A stretch of DNA of 64,000 nt, from positions 3,286,001-3,350,000 of the forward strand of contig CM074766.1 in the NCBI GenBank assembly GCA_037355855.1, written 5' to 3'. This stretch comes from Pseudo-nitzschia pungens (taxonomy: Eukaryota > Bacillariophyta > Bacillariophyceae > Bacillariales > Bacillariaceae). Positions 53,186 through 62,269 of this stretch are shown piece by piece. Under the pieces are notes generated by a model. The model did not search any database and was not told the DNA's origin. It saw only the letters and a list, made by a program, of their open reading frames with translations. The position numbers and the translations under genes were made by a program. Within the stretch, counting starts at the first letter, position 1. Each line of letters begins with the position of its first letter.

Positions 53186-56100
53186 TCAACCCTGAGGTCC
53201 AGTAAGCCAGGCTCTGAGAAGAGCAGCCTCTTGTTGGTATGGCTGCACTGGTGGGACAGGCGCTGCATACTGCTTCCTGGCAAGGTGGATGGTTGCAAGC
53301 CACTGCCTCTTGGCAGTCAGGGTGTAACCTTGTAGGACTTGGAAAGGGGTTTGTAAAAGGGAGTGTGACTGGGGAAGTGCACCTGCTGCACCAATTGCCA
53401 ATTCTGAGGTGATGGAAGCATCAAGAGATTGGTGTTGTTCAGCATCAAGGGTACCCCCAGGACCATGGAGTCGTTCATTTCTGTAGGTCCAAAGATCCCA
53501 GGAGGTAAGAAAGAACTGATGGATGATAGCTGTGGCCCAACGTTTGGGAGAGCGCTTGCTTCCAATGTGGGAGTAGTAGTCAGCCTGGATTTGGTACCAG
53601 CGAGGAGACCACCTACCAAGAAGCCAGTTGTGCCAACCAATAGTCCTCTGTGCCCTGACAGCAGAAGCAATTTCAGGTGAGTAGGATGAGGGATAAATTC
53701 TCTGGCCCTTCCGAACTCTGGTGAGAAGATCCACAATGGCAGCAACCAATGATGGATCAGTTTGTTCAACTTCAAGCCTCTTCTGCAGTGGTCCCGTGAA
53801 AGCTGACACACTGTGCTGGACTGCCCCAGTGTCCTTGCAGGAGAGCACATGAGAAACCTTCTCGTTGTCTGCATCACACAATGGGCACCTGGAGTGATCC
53901 TGATACTGGTAGTGAAGTAGCTGGTTGCCAACACCAATACTGCCAGAAGCAAATTTGACAAACCACCTTTGCATGCCAGGAGGTAGACGCTTGAAGGCAG
54001 ACAGATGGGCACACCAATGGATGGAACTCAAAACAGGTTGTGGAATGGGGATATCATGGTGGGTCTGCCAATATTGAAGAAGAGGAGGACCAGAAATGGC
54101 AACATGCAAAGCATTTTGATCAAACCTTGAACACTTGCATCCATTGAGAGAAAATGCCCAAGGCTCAAACACAAGTCTGGGATAGTGATGGGCAGAAGCT
54201 CGATGGACAGAGAGAAATGCCTTTGCCATGCTGTCAACCTGATGATTGCGAAGGGCCCACCAATCAAGAAAGATACCAGCTTGATGGCCCTGCACCCACT
54301 GAAATTGCACAGAGATTGGCAGGGCAGAAATCATGTTTCTGATGACATAAACATAATCAAAAGACTTCTGGGAAATAACCAAAGGCCAAGAACCCTGAGC
54401 CTGTTTGAGAGCTGTGTCACCATCCAGAGCAATGGTGATAGAGCCAGAAGCAATATCAAAAAGCCTCACCAGAGCAGTGCAACAGGTGAGAACCCCAATG
54501 ATACCTGCCAGTTCACTCCTATAGGATGATTGGTCCTCAGGGGATCCACTGACAAAATTACAGCCAGTGAGGAACAATGAAGCAGTCTTGGTGGAGGGAT
54601 TGGGTGACAAAATGAAAGCAGAAGTTCCTCTGACAAGGTCCGGATCAAATGAACCATCACATACAGCACTGGCAGTACCACTCTCAATAGCATCAACAAG
54701 GTGCTGGCAGCCAGCCTGTGGTAGGGAATATTTGTGGAGAAGGACTCTGGGAGACTCACAGAGTGCATCAAATGCATCTGCAGGGGAGTCTGGAAGAGAA
54801 TCATATGGATTGTACTCCAGAGGATCCATGTCAGGAGGTTCAGAAACAAAAGCAGAGGACCCAACCACTCGAACAACTTGTCCACAAATAACAGGGCAGA
54901 CAAGCACATCAGCACAGGCTGGTTTGTCAGGAATGAGTTCAGAAGTGACCCTGTATCTGCCCCTGCCTTGGGAGGTGCTCACAATCCAGCCAGTAGAAGT
55001 TTTGGAGAATATTCTGTTGGTGGATAAAGACAAGAACCAAGGCCAAAGAGAAGCTGTCTGGGGAGAGAGCCAATGCCCAAGGTAAAAAGAAGGAGCCAAT
55101 GCCCTGGCGGCAGGGGGTGGACAAGGGGGAAGAAAACAGGTCTGAAGAGCCTTAGTCCATAAGCGCTTTGCTGCTGGAGGCCAAGATGGAGGACATCTAG
55201 GCCAGTCAAGATGATCCCTCAAGTGATTGGAGGATGTCAGCTGGAAGGCCATGGGTGAAAGTCTTTTCCCATCTGGGGTACAAATGTCAGCAAGGGAGAT
55301 AGCCTTGAGGGACATGCGCATGTGATTCAAGAGGGACAAGTCAGCACCTCTGAAGCCAGAGTTGACAAAGGCTTGCATGAGATAACAGTCATTGGAACGT
55401 AGCAGAGGAAGATCTGGGAAGTCTTCAAACAAGCTCACAGGGTGAACAGAGAAAAACTTCCACACATGTTTGTACCAGCAAGGAGTGACGTATGAAGCAA
55501 AGGGGTGATATGGTGTGACACCAAGATGGAGAGGAAGTCCAAGTTCAAGCCGGAGAGACTCAGCAGTGAGCCTGAGAATCCTACCAGTTTGTGAGGACCT
55601 GACAGATTCCTGAAAGAGGGTGGCAATATGACTGAACTCTTGGAGGAGGTATGGATGGATGAAACCAAAGCCTTGATAGAGGGAAGGACCATAGAACACA
55701 TGTCTAGGAAATGTCCGTGACATCCCAGCTTTATTCAGCACAGGAACAAGAGCTGGGTGAAGTATCTTAGTCCAAGTGGCCTCATCAAGTTGCGTGACAG
55801 GCATGGGGTATTCAACAGACTTCATGAAAGAATACTTGAAGGTGTAGAGGGATGCGCGCTTCTCACACTTGGAAGCCCTGAGTTGAGAGCCAAAAGACTG
55901 AGACTGGGACTTCATGTGAGCAATCTGTGCTTCCTCATTGCCATCCATGGAGATAAAAACCCCAAGGGTCTTGTCAGCATGGTCAACTTCAAACCGATCC
56001 AGGGTAGCTCGATTGCCATTCTTGTCAGCAACAGAGAAGTCACCAGGCATGTCAGCAATTGAGCAATAGTCCCAGCCGGATCCATTCCATTTGAAATCAA

Positions 56101-59097
56101 TCAAATAACAGAAGGATTTGGCAGGTTCAATAGCACCACCAGTGGCAATAATCCCACCAGCCCACCGGTCAAGAGCTTCCTGAAAGTCAGAAGCTAATTC
56201 CTCACCAGATGTTGAGGAATCAGAGCCAGCACAAAACAAATCTGTGTCATCCACAAAGGCAAAACCCACAAGAGAAACCAGTTGCAGTGACAAAGAAGTG
56301 ATAAGATGGACACCATGCCCAGCCTGTTGCATCATGCGGAAGACAATTGTTGACACCAAAGCCCAAAGAGTTGGACCAATACCATTGCCTTGGCCACAAC
56401 CACTCAGAGGAACAGGTTCATCACCATACACAGGACCTGACCGACCAAAGCCAGTTTTGATGTGGTGCTTAGCATGTTGCAGAGTAGACAGAAGAACTTC
56501 ACACACATGTGCAGGAACCCCAAAACTCTGGAGAGTGAGACCTGCAATGGGATGAGAGATTCTATTGTAACAGCCCTTGGCATCATTCATAGCAACAGCA
56601 CCGGATCTGCGCTTCTGCCGCAACACATCACATATGAGCTTCTTGTTCAGGCAGGTGTTGATTGCCTTGTGGTGTTTCCTGCTTCCATGTTGATCAACAG
56701 CCACTGCATTGGCAAGTTCAGCGTAGGCAAGAATGCGTCTGCCAATCATTTTGTTGTTGATTTGGAACTCAGGAGACATCAACTGGATGAGCCTCATCTT
56801 ATCCACTCTATATTCACCAGGTTTCTTGAAGATCTCAACATCAGTGATAACCTGCCATGCAGAAGGAGAGAAGCCAACAATCAATGGGACGGATCTCAGG
56901 AGAGTGTCAAACTTGTTCAGCTGGGGATCCAGGGCAAAAGCCTTGTGGTGGGCAAAACTCAAACAAGAAGGTTCACTTGCTGTGCGTTCCCTCTGGCGTT
57001 TCCAGGCAGCAGCATTGTCAGCTGGACACACTGAATAGTCAAAGGGGGGCAAACTCAGAATAGAGTCAGGGACTTTGAGACAAGAAAGAAATTCAGACAG
57101 GTATTTGTCAGTGGCAGGAGGAGGATTATATGTGCCATCAAGAACTTGAGCAGAAGCATGGGCTGTGCCTAGGTATCCAAAATCTTGAATGAAGGAGGGA
57201 GTCATGGAGGGAGTGCCAAGACACTGCTGTTGACGCCGGACATTGGATTCAGCCATAGCTGGAACCATAGTAGACTGGGACTCCAAGACCTGTTCAACAC
57301 CATCATGGCCAACTGCAATAGCTCTCAAGACAGCTGACTTGTTGACACGTCCCCGAATAGACCTAGCAGCAAGGCCAAGCTCTCTTTGAAGACGTTCCCT
57401 GCGCATCCTGGCACGAATCTGGGAAGCATTCTGGTTGTGAGGTTTGCCTTCAGCAAGAAGTGCATCCACCAGGCCTTGATTGAAGGAGTCTCTCCATGAG
57501 GGGGCCAATTTCTTCACTGCCCGGTATTGCTTGTAAGCTTGTTTCAGATGGAGGATAGCACTGGAAAGGTCACTGTGTTCTCCTTTGTAGAGAGAAAGCT
57601 TGCAGGCCAACCTTTTCAAAACAGTATGACTGGTGGACACACCCTGTCTCAACTTAACAACACGCCTCCAAAAGTCAATGGTATCACGATAGACTTGCAG
57701 CTTTGGTGACCATGGAACCAGACCAGCTTTAGTGTGGCAGAGGTTTTGTTCAACAGAGAGCCTGAGAGAGGTGGAGGTTTCATGGAGTACTTCATATGTG
57801 GTGATGAGATCAGTGCGCACAGAAATATCCCCAGACTGAAACTGAGCCAGTAGGTGCTCCAGCTTAGCCTGGAGAGAAAACACTCCAGCCTTGAGAAAGC
57901 TGTGCCTCACTCGCTTGAAATACCGTTGGCGCAGATGAGGGTGGGAGGACTGGAGTTTGGAATGAGAGAATCTCACAGGAGGTGGAAGATGTTTGCCCAT
58001 AAGGCTGCAATTACAAACCTCAATCCAAAGCAGTCTATGGTCAGATTCCATACCATGGGCACCACCAAAGGGACAATACCCAGCCCTGAGAACATCAACA
58101 TTCTCAGAGACCCAAATGGCATCAATTGGTGTTCTGGTAGTGTTTCTGTTGTGAGTGGCAGGAGGAGAAGACTTACTATGCAGGGTAAGAATGGCCTCTC
58201 TGAAACCCAGAGCCTGGAGCTCAAAAGACAAGCCATCAGTCCTGACATCAGCATTCTGGTCAATCCCAACAATGACTTGATCACCTGCACCCAGACAGAC
58301 CTGAAGGGCAGCAGTCAAATCCCTGTGAAAAAAATGCATGGATTGGGACTGAAAAGATTTTCAGCTGCTTGAAAGTAGCGGCACTGTTGATTCCAGACGG
58401 AACCAAGGTCCCTGTCATTTTCAACAGGGCAGTAAGCAGAAAACATAGTGACAGTGTAACCATCCCTGCCCTGAAACTTGACAAAGGACCATCTTCCAAG
58501 ACCAGAAGGATCAGCCCCATGGGCAATCTTGTGGGAACTGAACAGTTGATCAATGGAAAACCCTGTACCACCAGGCTGAAGCCATGAACAGTCAGAAGCT
58601 TCATGCTTGTTGTTGGCAAGATAGGAAAAACTTGAGGGACTGATATTCTTCATGCGCCGATTGAAAAGATCACAGGGCAGGAGTTTGGATTCATTCAAAC
58701 AATGTTCAGCAAAAAGAGCCACACTGGCATTGCTCTTGACAAATTGACGGGAGTTGTGCTTGGACATGGACATAAAGGCAGCTCTGCGCTGTGGTCCAAT
58801 GTTTTGGAAAGTGATGATGGTGGAGTTATAGGATGGAGCTTGAGGGAAGGAATGACCAAAACTGTCAGAATCCTTAGCAGCAAGAGAGTCTCCATGAAGA
58901 GTTAATTGGACAAACTGAGAGACAGGGGAAGAGGCGGAGGGGGAAAAGGGAGAAACAGGAGAAGCATTGATGGGATTTGGATTGGAAGGCATCCCATCAC
59001 ACCTCATACCAGAAGAGCTAACCATGATCAGAAGGAAACCGAGTCTGTCGCACGGAAGGAAGAGTTGCCGGAGCTGATTTGGTGGAGACATTGGCAT
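53186..59097 (-). pseudogene. LINE copy 2 ORF2 (endonuclease, RT, RNase H, zinc finger), one frameshift
   Basis: Starts at ATG 59,097 (MPMSPPNQLRQ), overlapping ORF1b by 80 nt in the +1 frame. The first frame carries the endonuclease N-terminus (ITFQNIGPQ, AEHCLNES) to ~58,330. There a T run is one base shorter than in copy 1, and the frame switches to one open to 53,186. Domains: APE endonuclease (GIDQNADVR, ESDHRLLWIEV), RT with MNDAKGCYNRISHP, GCGQGNGIGPTLW and FVDD, RNase H (VCDGSFDPDL, SYRSELAGI, LDGDTALKQ), HFQWVQGHQAG, and a Cys/His motif CPLCDADNEKVSHVLSC. In total about 1,970 codons. In RT motif A, copy 1 has GCYDRI where copy 2 has GCYNRI, a possible loss of a key Asp. Confidence 0.9.
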
Positions 59098-60757
59098 GGC
59101 TCAAGTCACTGACACTAGCATCATGGCTGGAAGAGAATGCAATTGCAGCAACTCCAAGCCTCAATGCAGAGGCTGCGTCTTCCCCACCACCGGCAGCAGG
59201 AACTGCAGTTGAGGAATCAGGAGAGGCCACAGGGAGGTCACCAGCCATGGCATTATGGGGAGGGTCAGGAACTTCAGGGGGAACTTCAGGAGGGATACCA
59301 GGGGAGGCATCAGCCTTGGCAACTTGGGGAGGATCACCACCAGGAGGAACAGCACCTGCAGGCGCTGATGCCTGGACAGCAGTAAGATTGGAAGTGCCAG
59401 TCGCTAAAGTATCCATGGATTGAGAGTCATCAAAGCCTCCACCACCACTGTCAGCACGGGCTTGGAGGTTAAAGTGCAAATCCAGATCAAAAGTGAGATC
59501 AGGAGCAAGGTCAACTGACAAGTCATCATCAACAAGTTCCCAATCTCGTGCATCCCCATCACCAAAAAAGGGAAGAGAGTCATCCTGCATTGGATCTGCA
59601 GCAGGTGCAGTTTCCACAACACAATTGACAGCAGCATCCCAATGGTAAGCTTCCATTTCAGTCAAGCACTCAGAAGAGAACCATTGTCTAACACAAGAAC
59701 CATACTGAGCTTCCAGAAAAATAGGCAGGAAAGACAACATGGCCATTGCTTCAGCCTTGGTAGTGATGTTGTACAAAGCAAGGATCTCGCCTCGGTATGA
59801 ACTGGTATCAACAGAAAGAAAAAGGGGCCATGACCAATTGTCACGGGTTCTGATGCCCAGAAGCACACTGCGCAGTGTCTTCAAACCCAACCCTTGGCCC
59901 AAGTCAACTGGAAGATCAAGATCAACTACCCCCAGAACAGGAGCAGTTTCATGGCTCTCAATAAATTTAGCTTGGCGGTGCTTAGCCTGGCGAACAGTCT
60001 TGAGCTTGGAGGGGGGAAGAGGTCTGTCAGAAGGATTGGTAGCTGTCTCAATAAACTTGTAGAATTTACCATCAGGTAAAGAGGCAATGTCTGAAGGTTT
60101 GCAACGGTTGAACTGGGCTTTGAGGAGCTTAACAGTTTGGGCGCGCTTTGTAGCATCACATAAAACATGTGCAGCCAGAACAGGATTGGGATCAGGAGTT
60201 CTGGAGTTGTCAAGGCTGATATTCTTCCTGATTACAGCAATAGGACATGCCTGAAACCTAGGATGAGTCTGAAGCAATTCGTTGTAGTGGTCAAGATCAA
60301 AACTCTGCATGTAAGATCCAAGGAGAAAGCCACAGGTGACAATAACTGGGGCCTGTATGTGGTCATATTTCAGGTCCATGTCACGGTCTCTGAGCCTCTG
60401 GAGCAACTGTGCTGAAAAGAGTTTCTCCAGGGAAGCACTGTGTCCCACAAAGAATCGTAGATGAGGAGCAGTTCTACTGCGAAGCCAGAGCTGAGCAACA
60501 TACAATTCCAAGGTCTTCCTGTCAGGGAGTGTCGTCCAAAACTTGGTAACAGGCTTGGCCTTGGGGTTGAGCCTGGCTCTTGAGGGAAAAACATACAACA
60601 CCAGGCGCTTGTCAACAGTCCATAGAAGATCCAAAGCTTCCTTGAGAGACTTGAGCAGCTCATCATAAAGTTCCCCAGGGCGTTGTGTCATCAACCTGGG
60701 AAGGGACAGAGTGACATAAGAACTATGAGAACACTTGGTGCCAGCAGTGACATCCAC
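59018..60757 (-). CDS. LINE copy 2 ORF1b
   Basis: 579 codons, open from just after the ORF1a UGA and in the same frame (first codon GTG at 60,757). Conserved with copy 1: VLYVFPSRARLNPKAKPVTK, LYVAQLWLRSRTAPHLRFFV, LLQRLRDRDMDLKYDHIQAP, FLLGSYMQSFDLDHYNELLQ. The C-terminal ~200 residues are Asp-, Gly-, Pro- and Ala-rich. No CCHC knuckle, RRM or coiled coil of the usual LINE ORF1 types was recognised. Probably the C-terminal part of one long ORF1 protein. Confidence 0.75.
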   Translation of the reverse strand: MDVTAGTKCSHSSYVTLSLPRLMTQRPGELYDELLKSLKEALDLLWTVDKRLVLYVFPSRARLNPKAKPVTKFWTTLPDRKTLELYVAQLWLRSRTAPHLRFFVGHSASLEKLFSAQLLQRLRDRDMDLKYDHIQAPVIVTCGFLLGSYMQSFDLDHYNELLQTHPRFQACPIAVIRKNISLDNSRTPDPNPVLAAHVLCDATKRAQTVKLLKAQFNRCKPSDIASLPDGKFYKFIETATNPSDRPLPPSKLKTVRQAKHRQAKFIESHETAPVLGVVDLDLPVDLGQGLGLKTLRSVLLGIRTRDNWSWPLFLSVDTSSYRGEILALYNITTKAEAMAMLSFLPIFLEAQYGSCVRQWFSSECLTEMEAYHWDAAVNCVVETAPAADPMQDDSLPFFGDGDARDWELVDDDLSVDLAPDLTFDLDLHFNLQARADSGGGGFDDSQSMDTLATGTSNLTAVQASAPAGAVPPGGDPPQVAKADASPGIPPEVPPEVPDPPHNAMAGDLPVASPDSSTAVPAAGGGEDAASALRLGVAAIAFSSSHDASVSDLSHANVSTKSAPATLPSVRQTRFPSDHG

Positions 60758-60787
60758 CGGAGCTCTAGAATCACTGGAGCAAACCCC

Positions 60788-62254
60788 TCAGCGTTGGAGG
60801 AAATGCCCAGCAGAGGAGGACAAGACAGTAGCATCACCACCTCCAGGAAGAAAGGACACTGATTTGGAAGTGGAAGATTTGGAAGTGGAAGCATCATCAG
60901 CCACTGGTGGCGCAGGTGTAGGAGGGCGCTTCTTGAAATGCCAATGAGAACCAAGCACCTGGTTGGCTGCCAACCAAACTTTTCCTTCAGTGCTGGGAAG
61001 AAGGTTGCCCTCACAATACAGGTCATCAAAACACTCAGGAGACATCTTGACCAAACCAATAAGACATTTCTTCAGAGCCTGGCCAGGTGGTTGCTTGGTC
61101 CAGGCTGGGGCAGAGCCTTGAAAGCAAGCAGAGGCAATAGAAGCCAAGGAAGCCACAGTGGCATTGCGCCAGTCTGGAGTGTCCGGAAAAACCTGAGCAT
61201 AAACAGGAGGGATGGCAGTCCGGCAAATATCATGGATGGATTTTTTGTCTTTACCCTCCTTCTTGCTGAAAAAGTGTGTAGGGCTTGGACACCCAGCCCA
61301 TAACCGGTTACCAGTTGGAGATTTTCGAAAGGCATGAATTGCAGATGGAATAGGAGATTTGCCAGAACAGGGACCCTTACCATAAAAACACCAGAAGAAG
61401 GAAGCGGAATGAGCCCTGTTGGCAGCAGCCAAAGCCTCCTTGCGTTGGGAGTGGCGTGCTTGCTGCTGAGAGGGATCAGACGTCTGGGCAGAGGAAAAGG
61501 CAAGAGTAGATTGCTTGAGGATAGAGGAAGCAGGGACGTTGCCTGAGGTCCCAGAACCTTTTGGTGTGTGTTTGGGCGTCTGTTGGCCTGGCAGCTGGGA
61601 GCCTGCCTGGTTGGATCCTGGCTGCTGGGAGCCTGGGGGCCGGGGACCTGACTGCTGGGAGCCCTGCTGCTGGGAGCCTGAGGACTGGGAGCTTATCAGC
61701 TTGGGGTCTGACCGCAAAGTACCTGATGACTGAGAGCCTGACAGAGTACCTGACGGCGGAGGACCGGACTCCTGGGAGCCTAGCTGAGAGGCTGTTGACA
61801 GAGAAGAAGTTTGCAAGGAATCCCCTGGTGCAGACTCCCCTGGTGCAGATTCAGTGCCAAGCATCTCAACATCAGAGAGCACACCTGCAGAAGAAGAAGG
61901 CTTCAAGGAATCCCCTGGAGCAGGTTCAGTGCCAAGCATATCAACATCAGAAAGCACACCTGCAGATGAGGACACAGAAGAAGATGAAGACATATCATCA
62001 ACAGAAGACCCATGCATAGAGGATGAAGAGGCTGAGGAGGCAGAGGAAGAGGATGATCTGGTATCAAGAGTAGGAGAGGGAGTAGTAAGAGCAGAGGTGA
62101 CACTAGAATGTCTTGGAGGAGTCTTTTGCACAAATGGGCGCTTGTTAGACCGAGCCCCAGGGGCAGACCTAGCAGAAGAAGGAGGCATGGAAGATCTTTT
62201 CTTCCGGGAAGCTGCTTGGGAGGTGGGCCACCCCTTAGTGGGAGGGGGAGGCAT
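60788..62254 (-). CDS. LINE copy 2 ORF1a
   Basis: 488 aa from ATG 62,254 (MPPPPTKGWPTSQAASRKKR). The frame is open further upstream into the tandem array, but that part is repeat-encoded. Residues ~1-60 are basic; ~60-260 are Ser/Gly/Gln/Pro low complexity with two copies of SAGVLSDVDMLGTE/SAGVLSDVEMLGTE and GSQ repeats. A folded-looking region with Cys/Trp (FFWCFYGKGPCSGK, HAFRKSPTGNRLWAG, DICRTAIPPVYAQVFPDTPD) follows. It ends GHFLQR, then UGA, then 10 codons lead in the same frame to ORF1b. Nucleic-acid binding is inferred from position and charge only. Confidence 0.7.
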   Translation of the reverse strand: MPPPPTKGWPTSQAASRKKRSSMPPSSARSAPGARSNKRPFVQKTPPRHSSVTSALTTPSPTLDTRSSSSSASSASSSSMHGSSVDDMSSSSSVSSSAGVLSDVDMLGTEPAPGDSLKPSSSAGVLSDVEMLGTESAPGESAPGDSLQTSSLSTASQLGSQESGPPPSGTLSGSQSSGTLRSDPKLISSQSSGSQQQGSQQSGPRPPGSQQPGSNQAGSQLPGQQTPKHTPKGSGTSGNVPASSILKQSTLAFSSAQTSDPSQQQARHSQRKEALAAANRAHSASFFWCFYGKGPCSGKSPIPSAIHAFRKSPTGNRLWAGCPSPTHFFSKKEGKDKKSIHDICRTAIPPVYAQVFPDTPDWRNATVASLASIASACFQGSAPAWTKQPPGQALKKCLIGLVKMSPECFDDLYCEGNLLPSTEGKVWLAANQVLGSHWHFKKRPPTPAPPVADDASTSKSSTSKSVSFLPGGGDATVLSSSAGHFLQR

Positions 62255-62269
62255 TGTACCAGAAGTGGA

